DNA of 64,000 bases from Massariosphaeria phaeospora (GCA_011032825.1 JAADJZ010000015.1:62001-126000); one strand, 5' to 3'. Numbered from the stretch's first letter, positions 1 to 11,546 are shown. The notes: generated by a model not told the origin, from the sequence alone. A program made the numbers and translations.

Positions 1-57
1 AGCAGCAGCGAAGGTGCTGGCCGAGATCACAGTAGCGAGAAGCTTGAAGAAGTGCAT
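1..57 (-). CDS. Secreted protein, N-terminal signal peptide only (partial)
   Basis: Read leftwards from an ATG at 57, the frame is open to the window edge. Its 19 residues are a short polar start, then a hydrophobic core (FKLLATVISA) and an Ala-rich cleavage-like end (STFAAA), which is a typical secretory signal peptide. A TATA-like TTTATAAG lies about 126 bp upstream on the same strand. The mature protein is outside the window, so no function can be given. A short chance ORF is the alternative, but signal peptide plus TATA box at a sensible distance favours a real gene. Confidence 0.55.
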   Translation of the reverse strand, partial: MHFFKLLATVISASTFAAA

Positions 58-182
58 GATTGCGGGAGCTTGGTGGTTGAACGGTGCGGTGTGCGTGGGA
101 TGAGTACTGGGATGGAAGAGAAGATCGATGTGATGGATGAGAGAGGATGGAAAAGAGGAGGGAGAGAGCGGAGGCAGCTGAA

Positions 183-190
183 CTTATAAA
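183..190 (-). promoter_or_regulatory. TATA-like box for the secreted-protein gene at the left edge
   Basis: The minus strand reads TTTATAAG, about 126 bp before the ATG at 57. This fits a fungal core promoter with a long 5' UTR. No transcript evidence is available. Confidence 0.35.
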
Positions 191-2967
191 GGACGGGAGG
201 AAAGCGAGGGGGATTTGCACGTGAAGTCGGAAGTCGGAGTCGGAGCCGAAGGCCGACGTGGGATGGGAAGGAGCGATGAAGCAAGAAGTTTTTCTCGTGC
301 CAATGAGGTGCCTTGCAATGGAAGTCACTGGATCTGTCCGAGTGCTCCAAACCGAAGAAGAAGGCGGTCTTTATATCCAGCATCTGGGCGATTAACTCCC
401 ACCTGCGTCTTATGCATCAGCATCATCGACTTCTCTTCCGACGTGGCGAGAGATCCACGCGTCAGGTTAGCGTAGTGTGCAACTGTGCGACTGTGATCAA
501 GAGCATGGTCGAGCCAATGAAGCTCTGAGGGCTTTGGCTATGGGGCCTATACAGAACCACAACGCTATAGGCTTCATGACGTGGCTGGTAGTCTCTTGCG
601 AGATGCAATACTTAGACTCGGCCATGCTGGCCGACAGGCGAACGGACAATCCGATATCCCCTCTACTCAAACAGGGCTGCACTAGGCCGACGTTACTCAC
701 CGCTGGTTTTCCCGTCCCCAGTGCTTTCCGGAAGATTTACAATCGAATCACTAGACTCAGAAGACTGCCTGTGTACGCTGATGGGTCGCGTGCGAACTGT
801 ATAAGGGGTGGCAGCTGTGTCGCGGGCCGATCGACGATACCCCGTAAACAGAGCTAGATCCAGGGCACAAGGGCTTGTCACCCCAGACTAACATGTATGC
901 GTCATTGCAACGGCGAATCTCGTTGAAGAGCGGTGAGCAAACATCAGTATGCCCTGAACGGCGCGAGAGTCAGACGATGCTCATGCAGTCCTGGTAACAT
1001 GGCCTCGGTTTCTCGGGACTTACAGCCAGAGGTGCGCTATTGATGTCAAACCTGTAGATGATCAAGGTGTAAGTACTGGAGTTTGGATGTTAGCGTCCGC
1101 GTGTAATTGGAAAGGACGCTCACCGACAAAAGGTACGTCGCCGAATAAGAGCCTAGGAATCCATGGTAGAAACTGTTTGCCTGTTTTCGTAAGTAGCACG
1201 AGGGTAGCATTTCCTGCGCCATGCTAGAGGGCTAACTCCTCCTTAACAATGCTATGTATTGACTGCCGGTCATATGCACCAAGATGTACCCTTTCACAGA
1301 TGTTAGTAATCTAGGATCGGGAGACCAGTGAAGGCAAGAATAGCGTAGTGTGGCCTTGTGTATCTCTTTGTATTGGATACGACGACTCCAAAGCGAGCCA
1401 GGTGGATGGAGAAATGAGCATCCAGGAGGGGAACTAAGCAAGCGCGAAACACGCAAGCCGAAGATACAACTCATGTGACATTAGCTCTTTATGAGACTAA
1501 ACAGAAAGTACATAGAGAAAGTGAAGCGGAAGGAGGATGTGTAGGAGGTGCGTCGCGTAAACAACGCTAGTGCTCAGAGCCCAGGTTTTCAGTCGTCGCA
1601 ACTGTCTGTAACAAGATTAATGGAAAAGCTGAATGGAATATAGAACGTGAACTTACCATCATCGCGTAGGAAACGATTCCCTCCTTAGCAGGCTACTCCA
1701 GACAGCTTAATTCCTCCGTCTTCCATGGTCTATTCATGTAGCGTTAACCTCAGACACAATGTATTCCCTTGACATCCGAATTCCACGTCCCCAGGAAGCT
1801 TTCCCGACTCCCCGAAAGGGACAGCGGTCACTGCGGCGCAAATCGGTACAAGGCAAAGCAACCTCATCGCCGATCCATTGCCAAAGCCCCATGGACTTAT
1901 CTTCCAGCAATAGCCCGCACCGTTGTGCCGACGGGCTTCATCCAACCGTCATCGTCCCCTGAGACGAATGAAGCGTGAGTGAAGCGCGCGCTCTGCCAGA
2001 CCAATCACCCTCGTAGTTGTCATATGGAGTGTTTCGAAGTCTTGTTGAACGTTACTGGGGAACTCGCGTCGGTACCACAGGTTCTTTCGGGGTTCTAAAC
2101 TTTCCAGGGCGCACGCCTTCGTGCAACGCTGTGACCGTAGCCGCCAGCCGGGACCGCCGACGCCGCTTTCTTGCACAATGATGAGGGTGATGCGCTGACT
2201 GAAAGCACCGGCCACAAGTACGCCTTGGCCGTTGCGTGAATAGACTGTGCCTCAGATGGATGTCGAAGAATGACGTTGACAGCTTGAAGCTGACTTGCAC
2301 TGAGGAACTAGACGGGTGTTGTTGTATAGTTGATAGCTGCAATGCGGTTCCATTTTAGGGTACACTAGAAGTCCCGATGGGCCAAAAAAGCGGGTATCAC
2401 CGGTTCCTGACTGTTTGGCCGGGGGAGGGTTGACCGCGACCGCAGCGAACATTCTCTTCGATTTCGCGTCCGCGGTGATGGCAACCTTACATTCAACGAG
2501 TACTGCATCGATAATGATACGTTCTGGCAGTTGAAATCGGTATGTAATTGCTCGAGTATGGTACGACTTTAGCACGGCGGCATACCCAGTCGTTCTTCGA
2601 GCTCCCTTGCGCTGTATATTAATGAGAAGAGATTTGAAGACTGCCGTGCTCGGAGAAGACTATGTCGTTTTGAGACTTAAACAAACCGCGGGTGAAGAGG
2701 ACCATGGAGCAGAACCCACTGCTCTGCTGCCGAAAGACAGGCGAGTATACTGAGTAGATACGGCGATGCTGTAGGGCGGCCAAGTTTATATGGGCCCTGG
2801 GCACTGTGAGAAGGCGGTCTGCACTGAAGTAACAGGGTCGAATGAGAGGGCAAGGAAGTCTCGTATGGCAGGGCTGGCCCGGAAAGTAACTTCCAAAGTT
2901 GACTCTGTGGGGCGTTCTAGCTGATACGCCATGCAACACTGCGCTGACACTCTCCCCAGGATAAGAT
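191..2967. other. Long stretch without a convincing gene
   Basis: Both strands were read for long frames, splice-compatible exon pairs and family motifs. Only short unconnected frames appear. The one mildly interesting piece is a short signal-peptide-like ORF on the minus strand near 1730-1867, listed separately. No tRNA, repeat or transposon motif was recognised. Confidence 0.5.
1730..1867 (-). CDS. Possible small secreted protein (weak)
   Basis: From an ATG at 1867 the frame gives 45 residues: a hydrophobic signal-like start (MRLLCLVPICAAVTAVP), then a tail with two Cys around GCQGNTLC. A GTTAAC donor-like sequence follows the second Cys, so a further exon is possible but could not be fixed. 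Start and size resemble the small secreted proteins at 4.8-9.3 kb, but the C-terminal Cys pattern of that family was not found. It may be a chance ORF. Confidence 0.2.
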   Translation of the reverse strand: MRLLCLVPICAAVTAVPFGESGKLPGDVEFGCQGNTLCLRLTLHE

Positions 2968-4101
2968 TCAAGACGCCTCAATCTCGCTGACTCGAGCCAT
3001 AATGTCCGTCTTCCACCTCTTGTAGTCCCGGCGTTGTTGCTCGCCTGAGTAGTCGTTAGCATCCTGCATCATAGTAGCTAGCCCGATATAGTCGCTGCCG
3101 CCGTCTTTAAAGGTCTTCTTGAGCGCAGCGCCTGTTCCAACTGCCACCTCAACGCCTTCCATGTCATCACTCGCATCCAGAGGCATGACATTAAGAAACC
3201 ATTCCATTTGTAGCCAGCCTTCCTCCTGCGCCATGGGCATAAGCTGCTCAAATTCCTCAAGTATTTCTTCCTCCGTGGCGCCCTTCGCTGCCTCTGTTTC
3301 AAGTAGAATAGATGTCGCCTTCTCGCTCCAATCGATATACTGCTCGGGAGTGATTTCTTCGTCCGTCATCCGAGAAAGGACATAAAAGACCAAGACAGCA
3401 ATCAAAGACAGTATGCGCGTATCAGACAGCTCGTTTGTCGATGGCTGCGAGGCAACAGCGGTGCGACGCGGCCGTTTACTCGGCGTCTCGGGCGCTGCGG
3501 CAGACATGCGAGCGAGCAGGGGCAGCACGCATTCCACGCCCGTATACACGTGCGGTGCCGCACTCGGGTTTGAAAGAGCCCTGACAAGCGTCCTGATAGT
3601 AGCCATGGTCCATTCTGGCGGAACGCTTCCTGCGTCTTGGGTATTCCTTGTGTTTCGGGGGGTTCGCTTCGCGCTGAGCGGCGTCTTTGGCGTCGCCTGG
3701 GTGGAAGCCAGTGCTTTTCTGGAAGCTTTGCGTGGCGTCTCCGGCTCTCGTGGTTTGGTAGACTCGGGCAGCGCGCTCTCGAGGTAGTTGTATAACTTCT
3801 TGTAGGCGCGAGGACGACACGGCGGCCGAGACGAGATTGTGGGCAGATTCAGACGTTTCTTCAGTCTAGTATAGTGTCAGCAGACTCCGAGAAAGGCTTT
3901 TATATATATTTGCTACCTCTCGCATGCCAGTTGTGCACACGCATACGGGCGCGCGATCTCCTCGTCGGGTTTGAGCCCGTACGTGACGCTGCGGGAGCGA
4001 GTAAGCAGCGAAACAGCGAACTCGATCAGCTCGTCTGGCAGCGGGCCATTTATCGTAGGGAGTAGACCCGTGAGGGCTTGTTCGACAGTCGCTTTGCTCA
4101 T
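2968..4101 (-). CDS. ORC6: Origin recognition complex subunit 6 (ORC6)
   Basis: Two exons, 4101-3917 and 3865-2968, with a 51-bp GT-AG intron, encode about 360 residues. The N-terminus (MSKATVEQALTGLLPTI) and the following helical segment ending in the Cys-containing CAQLACERLKKRLNLP match the ORC6 cyclin-like fold of fungal homologues. A basic Ser/Thr/Pro-rich linker follows (about residues 90-130), then a C-terminal helical region with an acidic EEEILEEFEQLMP stretch. The protein acts in the nucleus as part of the complex that marks replication origins. TP/SP-like sites in the linker fit cell-cycle kinase control. The 212-residue reading frame starting at an internal Met is only the C-terminal part. 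The gene appears intact. Confidence 0.85.
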
Positions 4102-4791
4102 TGTGGTGGCCGCTGGGGGTGTGGGAGCGGTGGTGCAGATCGGCCCCTTCCGATTTCCGGAGCCGACACGTGGTCACGTGAGAGCTTATCCAAACTAGGA
4201 CTAGCTCAGTCTTTTCCTAGCCGCAAGCTCGCCGGGCGAGGCCTTTTCACTGCACAACCACAGCTGCATCAATATTAGCTCCATCGCATTGCTATCCCGC
4301 TGCACCTGTTTGTTAGCCTGTCTCCCATTCTCCCGCGGCTCTGTCCAGATCAGTTTCTACGAGCATCCGCCACCCGTTAGTCGATCCGACTCCATATCTC
4401 GGCGTGCCCTGTGTGAGAGCGCCTGTCCCCTAGCAACATCTGGTCTCCTAGTTCGAGATGTTAGAACTCAACATGTTGCTCATGGCCAAGCTTGATCCAG
4501 AGGAATTACGTGTTTCCGATGAGTCAACCCTTCGAGTCACGTATCCTATGCGCAATTGGTGTCATACCCCCATAGAGTACTGAAGCTTATGAGTCTATGA
4601 TGCGTTAGTACGTCTGCGTCGTCGACAGTTGGTTCTGCTCTCCTCCTACAGTGTTCCTTTTCTAGCTGCTTTACATTACCAAGTCTATACATCGCTGTCC
4701 AAAGACCCAACGTCGATACCTAAACTTGTCCACCATCAAATCCGTTCACGCTGCCCATCATTTTATTCCACCCAGAAACCTCAACGCCGTA

Positions 4792-5166
4792 ATGCATTCG
4801 CGCACCTACTTCCTCATTGCACTTCTCGCACCGCTTCAACGCTTCCAGTTTCGACCGCCCCGAAACGAACTGTGCATTCGGTATGGCTGTCGAAGGCTTC
4901 CTCAAAGCGTTACCCCCTATCGAAGGGTGTGGCGCAATTGATGCTGCTCTCTCCACGATATGCGTCTTCAAATCCTGCTCCTGCGGATTCTATACGTACG
5001 TATGCCACTTAGTGAGTCAGTGGAAGGGTAGAGGTTAATCAACTCTAGTGATGACACCTGTACGCAAGGCACGGTGGAAATCGAAGGGCAATTCCCTCTT
5101 GTACAGTCAAACATGGATGGTAAGGCTACGCATTATCGATGCAAGTCCGAGTGGCAAGACCCATGA
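4792..5166 (+). pseudogene. Small secreted protein family, copy 1 (frameshifted)
   Basis: The ATG at 4792 opens a signal-peptide-like sequence (MHSRTYFLIALLAPLQ), but the family motif CSCGFYT before the intron lies in another frame, open from about 4817. A GT-AG intron (4996-5048) splits the motif from exon 2, which begins DDTC and ends near HYRCKSEWQDP with a TGA at 5164-5166. The C-x-C-x2-FY, intron, D-x2-C and late Y-x-C pattern is shared with four downstream copies. A frame change between signal peptide and body indicates a decayed gene, unless an unrecognised short intron bridges them. Confidence 0.5.
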
Positions 5167-5489
5167 TGGGGATAGTCCGCTATGAGTTTGAGGTGGTTCT
5201 CAGGCGTGCAATTTTTGCTGCCGTTAGTTTCGGGCACTTTGTCAGGGTTGGTGTGTTTAATGCTTATTTGCGAGCCGTATCATCTCTCGTTTTCTTCGAC
5301 TCGGTTCAGTTATGTTATCCCATGGAGTTCCTGTTTTTGTTCTTTTGGTACAGACAGTGACTGTATCGGTCCCGGCGATCTTCTCTTGATGTCTAAGTCA
5401 ATCTGTCGACCTGTACGGAGTCATATGTACCTCATATCGAAGAGTCGCGGACTGATGCGGACTAATTTTCTTATGGCTCACATCGTACA

Positions 5490-5502
5490 GTCACGATGAC
5501 TC
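5490..5502 (+). promoter_or_regulatory. GTCACGATGACTC motif upstream of secreted-protein copy 2
   Basis: This 13-bp near-palindrome (GTCA-CGA-TGACTC) occurs about 245 bp before the ATG of copy 2. The identical 13-mer occurs about 270 bp before copy 4. Both are followed by a TATA-type stretch and a CGGYSGTCTTC pyrimidine-rich leader. GTCA/TGAC half sites resemble bZIP sites; the factor is unknown. Confidence 0.4.
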
Positions 5503-5746
5503 GATTGCCGCTGCGTCAGCGGGCAGGTAGGATATATTATCGACCTCGGCGGTCTTCCTTCCTCTCCTCTTCTTCTTACAAGTTACACCCTCACATTATC
5601 GTCTTCAACGTAACATCTATTTCACAACCTCTCCAAGTATATCAACAACTCATAACATCTCCAAATCAGACTTCACGCATTCAACAGTCTCGGTACTCGC
5701 TGCCCGATCACGACCGCCCTCTCTCGAAGCCGCAAGCAAAGTCACG

Positions 5747-6235
5747 ATGCGACTCCGCGCCCTATTCTCCTCTCTACTGTTCACGCACGTGTGCTATTCT
5801 CTATCGAAACAGTGTGTGACCGCGGTGTTCATGGACTCTGGACATACGGAATGGCTTGATGTCTCCAACAAATGCGAACTCATAGAATACCAGGAGAAGG
5901 AGCACCCCGTTGAAACTGTGTATATGCCCCCGGAATGCGATTGTCTTCTCTATCTGTAGGTCTTCCTGTCATAACACTCCCAGGCCACTTTTCGCATGCT
6001 GACATTGACGCGCAGCGATGATGAATGCCGCAAAGAATCTAATACAACCGGTGGGAGTATCATTGGTTCAGACAGCTGGAACGATCTGTCCAGACTGTCC
6101 AGTGAAGAGTGGACTCAAGATGGCGATCGTGTCAAGAGCTACATATGCATGTTGAGTGAGGATGCATGGTGGCACGTTTCACCACTCGGTAACTCCAATT
6201 CACTCTATCAATTTGAGTCTTTCAGTGATTACTGA
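5747..6235 (+). CDS. Small secreted protein family, copy 2
   Basis: Exons 5747-5955 and 6016-6235 with a 60-bp GT-AG intron (branch-like CTGAC) give about 142 residues. The start MRLRALFSSLLFTHVCYSLS is a signal peptide. Exon 1 ends with ECDCLLYL and exon 2 starts DDECRKE, the hallmark of this local family; the later Cys sits in KSYICML. A second possible intron (6189-6244) would replace the last residues with a short different tail; the unspliced model is the simpler choice. The leader before the ATG is long and C/T rich, as in the other copies. Function is unknown; size, secretion and tandem copies are effector-like (inference). Confidence 0.6.
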
Positions 6236-6680
6236 CAATGATAGCTACTACCCAACAACGTAAAGATTCGGAACGAAAGTAAACTTTGTGGCAGATACTG
6301 CTATGGGATTTACACGTGCGTGCGGCTGAATAGCTGGGGTTGTCTTGGTGGTTAGATAGTGTGTTTTCTTTGCGGGCGTTTGTGTATATAGCAGCTTTTC
6401 TGTAGTCTCTCTCTCTTCACTCCCCTTGCTCTATCTTCACATACTGATTGCTGTGTCACCTCGGTTTCAGTATATATTCCGTGCATATGTTTCGTACTTC
6501 TCTTCTTCTACTCAATCCTCAAACGTCCTCAAGTCTACTATTTCGCAGCACTTACTATCGAACCAAGCCTCCAGAGTCTTTATTGCAAAGTCTACATACC
6601 ACAGATCTACGCCAAGCAAGCCGGTCTTGCGGATTCCGAATCACAACCGCCACCTCCTTCAACTCACAACCAACGACGCA

Positions 6681-7122
6681 ATGCGACCACTCGCTCTCCT
6701 TCTTTCACTGCTCTTCGCGCAAATAAGTTCGACAGCCCCGACGCCAAAAAACCCCATCTGCAACCCTAATCCCCCGCCCCCGCTCTCCCCTGTGATTGCC
6801 TACTCCAAGACCGAAATCGGTTGCAGGTATGCTGAAGCGCTCCTTATCGCGGGGCCAAAGTGCCTCATATTCCCAGTGGAGTGGCGAGTCGCAATAGTGA
6901 AGATCCAGAATGGGTACAGGTGTTCTTTCTTCGGGTTAGTTACGAATTTGCTTCAAGTGTGGGGTTGAATGATCGGCTGTTGACATTGAGTATAGAGATC
7001 ACCGGTGTGACAGCGACATTGTCATGCCGAGGACCAAGATAGACGAGAATAACAGGTTGGAAAATGCTATGGTCGGGCAGGCTCCGCGTCTAGTACAATA
7101 CTACCGTTGCTCTCACGGCTAG
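6681..7122 (+). CDS. Small secreted protein family, copy 3
   Basis: Exons 6681-6934 and 6996-7122 join in frame across a 61-bp GT-AG intron, giving about 126 residues. The start MRPLALLLSLLFAQISSTA is a clear signal peptide, followed by a Pro-rich segment (NPNPPPPLSP). The family junction is YRCSFFG then DHRCDSD, and the protein ends YYRCSHG, eight codons from the last family Tyr-x-x-Cys. Exon 2 is 127 nt, exactly as in copy 4, supporting the model. The first Cys of the usual C-x-C is Arg-flanked and single here. No known domain was recognised; the role is unknown. Confidence 0.6.
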
Positions 7123-7411
7123 TATAAATAGATATCGGCGTGATGGTAGTCAAGGCGTTTTTATAGGCGAGGTCCGGCTGGCTTCTTGTGTGGTATTTCT
7201 GAGTTTTCTTTTTCAGTGGAAGCTTACCGATCATGTAGAGAGGCTATCTACTTTGCATGTTCTATTTTGCGCGTTCTGGTTCGGGCGTCCGTCACCCGTG
7301 TATCTTTGAGTCAATCAGGCTATAGCACCTCAATGTCCTCCGATTATGACATTACGCCTTAGGTACCGAATGTGACCAACATCGTGACTCTCATTTTAAT
7401 TTTACTCATCA

Positions 7412-7424
7412 GTCACGATGACTC
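7412..7424 (+). promoter_or_regulatory. GTCACGATGACTC motif upstream of secreted-protein copy 4
   Basis: Identical to the 13-mer at 5490-5502. Further GTGACTC/GATGACTC/GAGTCAT half sites crowd the surrounding 100 bp (7384-7475), followed by CATATATAT at about 7484 and a CGGTCGTCTTC leader. The clustering suggests a shared promoter element for this gene family. Confidence 0.4.
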
Positions 7425-7692
7425 TCATCTCCGCTCTTATTCACGATCGATGACTCTCTACCTATAGAGTCATCCATCACTGCATATATATTTCCTGCAT
7501 CGGTCGTCTTCTTTCTTTCCTTCTACACACAACCTTCACATTCCTCATCGATACGAACTATCGACAATCAATCAAGCATAACTTCACTTCCTACTCGCGC
7601 AAGCTCCAGACATCTTCTATATACTCCCAGCAAATTCAGCGACTACCACACTTTCACACCTCGATCCTCGATTACCTCGGCTCAACTTCACG

Positions 7693-8092
7693 ATGCGCAT
7701 CTTCGTGGTGCTTGCCCCACTTCTCGTTGCACCGCTATGTTCTGCCGGCGAAGTTGCCGACGACGTATGTGCGATCGTGCAATGGGAAGGCGGTCAAATA
7801 TTCAGATATCAGGACTTCGGCGAATGCCATTCTCTCAAGAGCGAACGCGACGGAAACCCCTTGCTCGAGGTGGACAGATACAATGATTGCAATTGCACGT
7901 ACTTTGAGTTAGTGTATCTATCGCACGTTTGGACTCAATCCTAGAATACTGACGCAGTCTAATAGGGACGAAAGGTGCGAGAATGAGCAAAAGCTTGATG
8001 ATATATTCCAAGTCGCGATATCTAGTGCGCCTGTCATCCACACGAACAGCGCATCACTCCAAATCTGGAGTATCAAATGCAAGTGGGACTGA
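7693..8092 (+). CDS. Small secreted protein family, copy 4
   Basis: Exons 7693-7907 and 7966-8092 with a 58-bp GT-AG intron give about 113 residues. The signal peptide is MRIFVVLAPLLVAPLCSA. Exon 1 ends NDCNCTYFE and exon 2 begins DERCENEQK; the last Cys lies in WSIKCKWD just before the stop. It is the most compact and best-formed copy, and its 127-nt second exon equals that of copy 3. The ATG context CACGATGCG recurs in copy 2. Mature protein is about 95 residues with six Cys. Secretion is predicted from sequence; any effector, toxin-like or antimicrobial role would be inference only. Confidence 0.65.
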
Positions 8093-8472
8093 CCGACAAA
8101 GTGGGCGCAGGGATAGGTTGCCTCAGGTTCAAGTCTTCTTGTCATGAACGGTCTCTCGTGTTGTTGGCAATTCTAGGTATTTTGGGCGGCAAAGCGACGG
8201 GTACTCTTTTCAGCGTTCTGATAAAGTTTTCTCGGGTCATCCGGTCCATTCTTTAGCTATTTCCGATGATCTTATGTAGAAATGTAGTTTTGCGGAACGG
8301 GTTATCGCTATTGACACATATCTTTCGTATTTGTACATTTGACTCTTCTTGGTGAGGTGACTGAGGTTGCAGTCGATGCATCAACTTCCGACATCTTTCC
8401 TTCTAGTATACTCACGTCCAAACAGCGAACACTTGAATCAAGGGTTCTTTCGACAACAAGATCGGACCTACC

Positions 8473-9328
8473 ATGCGCATCCTCATACACTATATCCCCC
8501 TCCTCTGTGCTCGACTATGCACCGCAAGCGCCAGCTCCCTCGACTTCCAAAAAGCCAATCCTAACTGGAGCGCTGCAGCCTTCCTCGGTCCAACACTACA
8601 CCGCCGCCACTGAAGAACGCGACAGCGAACGGCACCCAAATCACGACGAAACGAGCGGATACGACAACACGCTGGGTAGAGCTCTCCGGCAGCTCCGAAA
8701 ACTGCCAGCCCTTCAGTGGCTTGGCGATTGGGGAAGCGGTGCGTATGGCTAGGAGGAAGGAGTGCTGCAGTTGCAAGTTGTACGAGTCAGTATTTCCATG
8801 ACTCGTGAGGCGTCAATGATTGGAATGTAGCGGTCGCTGACTTGATTTGATAGAGATGCTAGGTGTGAGAAAGAAATAGATATTTCGCAGCAGTGGTATG
8901 GACCTGGAAAATACGTCGTGGACATTAGGCGATTGGTTCCGATCTTGAGCTATACTTGTGCGCGTCTTGGGTTCGGGAGCGCCATGTATAGAAGCGTTTT
9001 ATCTTATGGAGTCTTCTATCGTGCTACTACGCTCCACAACAGCATTTCCATTATGTCTTTTCAGAAAAGCCGTGGTATCGCTGAACGTGCGTATGTAGAC
9101 TTCACGACAAAAGCCATGTTGTATGTACATTACTATCCCAGTTATTTTTCGTCCTTTGACTTCGACCTCTCATTTTCATCGTATAAATTCCATTTACAAG
9201 ACCCGATAGTATTTTATTTGACAGAGTATGCTGTTATTACGGAGATGATGAGGTATGATTCCATCGCGCTGCTTCGATGTCGCCTTAGTAACTCTTTCCC
9301 GTTCTATGACTCCACGCTACTGCTATGA
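8473..9328 (+). pseudogene. Small secreted protein family, copy 5 (frameshifted, extended)
   Basis: An ATG at 8473 starts a signal-like MRILIHYIPLLCARLCTASA but this frame stops at about 8611. The family motif ECCSCKLYE (about 8760-8787) is in another frame. It is followed by a GT-AG intron ending TTTGATAG near 8855 and an exon beginning DARCEKEID with a late SYTCARLG. After that Cys, where copies 3 and 4 stop, the frame stays open to 9328 with sequence that looks non-conserved. Frame mismatch plus lost stop indicate decay; a missed intron remains possible. Confidence 0.45.
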
Positions 9329-10344
9329 CGCCCTGAGACAAGCTTGCGAATCCAGTGACACCTATATAGGAGCTTTTCAAACGTGTTTCCTTTGCGAGTG
9401 TTCAGATTGGTGATAACGGTGGCTCTGGTTGTCGACATAGGGATATTGGGCGCAACACAACCTGAAGGATACTTTCTTGTTTGGGGTAAGCGAAATTTCC
9501 TCGATCAAACACGCACCATGTTTCCGACGTAAATTAACATGGTCACGTGGGTGTGGTGACAGTCGATACGGTACCGCGTTAGAGGTCATAGTGGGTCATG
9601 ACCCAAACATCGCAGTGCTGCGGCAATTTCGGAACACTAATATTTTCTAGATATAGATGTATAGCACAAATATTCCAAGCAATCAGGCTTCACGACTTGC
9701 GAATAATTACGTTTCATTCTCCGTGTTGTGTTGAAAATAATTCCTTTGACTCCAACTTCAGCATGATGTACATGAAATGGACGAACAGTTGGCTGCATTT
9801 GAATTTTGGTTAGTTATAGTTGAACCCAACCGTCAACTCTTCGTCCCTTATTCCCCTTTTTATTGCTGGTTTTGGAGGAGACAGCGCAGATGCAGACTAT
9901 CCTGTTTACTCCCTACCCATAATGTATCGCGTGACTACGAAACTTTTGCTACCAAACTGTGCCGCCGCCAGCTCGCCTTGATCTTGGACCCACTTATAAT
10001 TCAGTAGCTGTTGATGATAGATAAAATAGGGCTTCAAAATATTAACGGCGGATGTCTTTGGGACATACTTTCAGGAGGGTCAAGTGTCAGGTGTAGTTGG
10101 ATTGCGTATTTTCCGCACACAGACTTCCGGTCAATCATCTACTTAGGGCGGCCAAAGAGGAGGACAGGAGACATAAGGCTTCCGCTGCTTGTGCGATGGA
10201 TGATTGCACGGCCGAAGCCACTCGCGATTTCTTGACGAAATTGGGAGTAGTTGCATTATAGCTTCTTGATTGCAAAGTGTTGGGATTAATGTACAAACTA
10301 GTCGTTCACATCTCCAATACAACCTAAGCCTATAGAAAAAACAA
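9329..10344. other. Intergenic stretch, nothing recognised
   Basis: About 1 kb between the secreted-protein array and the membrane-protein gene. Only short frames without motifs or splice partners are present on either strand. Confidence 0.5.
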
Positions 10345-11546
10345 TCATATCCTGTTAGAAACAACCTGCAATTCAGAGCGAACATGGATCCCAGCTTCCT
10401 CAAAAGACGGATTCGACCTTTCCCGTTCTATCGAGTTGCCATGCTTCAAAGCAGTCTGCGACTTGTTGTGATCCGTCAATTTATACCACTGAGGCTTAGG
10501 ATCCGCACTTCCGCCGCTTCGCTCGATAGATCCTTTGGTGTCGTTGCTGCTGGCGTTCGTCGTCAAGATACGCCTAGCGTAGGAGCCCAGTCGCGAGTTC
10601 TGGACCTGTTTCAAGGCAGGGATCAAAGTCGGTATGCACACGCAGATTATTCCCAGGACGACTTCGAGTAGCTCAAAGGTAAATGATAGCCACACTGAGC
10701 CCGTAATGTCCCCGTAACGAATCTTCACCAGTCCGAAGAGACAGCTTACTCGCAATAGCGAAAAGATAGTCGCGCTAGATGCTGTTAGTTTGGAAAACTG
10801 AAGCGGTTGAGCGAGAACCAGAAATGGGATACCCACATCAAGCCTATAGTCAACAGCGAAGTTGCCCGAATCTTCCGTACCAAGGTCGTCTTCAGATTCC
10901 AGATGGGAGGCAGCGCCATCAACAATATCAGGAAGTCGAGCACAACGTGACTAAGCCCGGTTCCGCTGCACATCTTGCGGTTATCAATGCATGTTCCGGC
11001 GAGCTTAGGCATCCATAGCTTCTTCAATGGCATGCATGAAGCACCCACGGCCCCAACAAGACTGATAAACCAGCCAATACAGAGTGCCATAAGACCGTAG
11101 CAGGTGTAGCGATGCCATCTTTCAATGCCAAACACTCTCACGTAGAAGACTAATATAGACACCTGGGTGCATGTCGCTGCAGCACCCCAAAAGATGCCCG
11201 AAGCAACAGCGCCAGCCTATATGCAAGCAAAGATTAGTGTTATATCTCAAATGGAACCCGCAGAGGATGGTACCTTTGCAAAAATCTCAATATTCTTGGG
11301 CTTTAGCTGGAATACGGGAAGACCTAAGCCTCCCCATACTACACAGACGATCATGACCACATATAACGCAATAACCAGTATCAGCGCTAGCAGGACGAGC
11401 CAGTCATCGATCCAGAGCTTTTGCTTCGTCAAGATGCGGGAGCGAAATCTCATGCCAACAGTTAGGATGGTGAGAGGTAGGAATATCCCAGGTATGACGA
11501 TCACTGTCAGTTGACCTGTCGTGGTTGGCACAAATGATTGAACCAT
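10345..11546 (-). CDS. PTH11/SAT4-like seven-helix membrane protein
   Basis: Three exons, 11546-11274, 11216-10837 and 10774-10345, give about 360 residues with GT-AG introns of 57 and 62 bp (branch CTAAC in the second). Hydrophobic helices run through LWIDDWLVLLALILVIALYVVMIV, the loop with FWGAAATCTQVSILVFYVRVFG, LMALCIGWFISLVGAV, HVVLDFLILLMALPPIW and LLEVVLGIICVCIPTLIPAL, followed by a polar cytoplasmic tail. The DDWLVLLAL signature and PIPxxW-like LPPIW are typical of the fungal rhodopsin/SAT4 family. The role (sensor or transporter-like) is unknown. It borders the ETP cluster and may or may not belong to it. Confidence 0.75.

Noticed and set aside
1730..1867. KP4-like toxin fragment suggested by GCQGNTLC
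   Set aside because: Only a weak resemblance to a short motif; no downstream exon with the rest of such a fold could be found.
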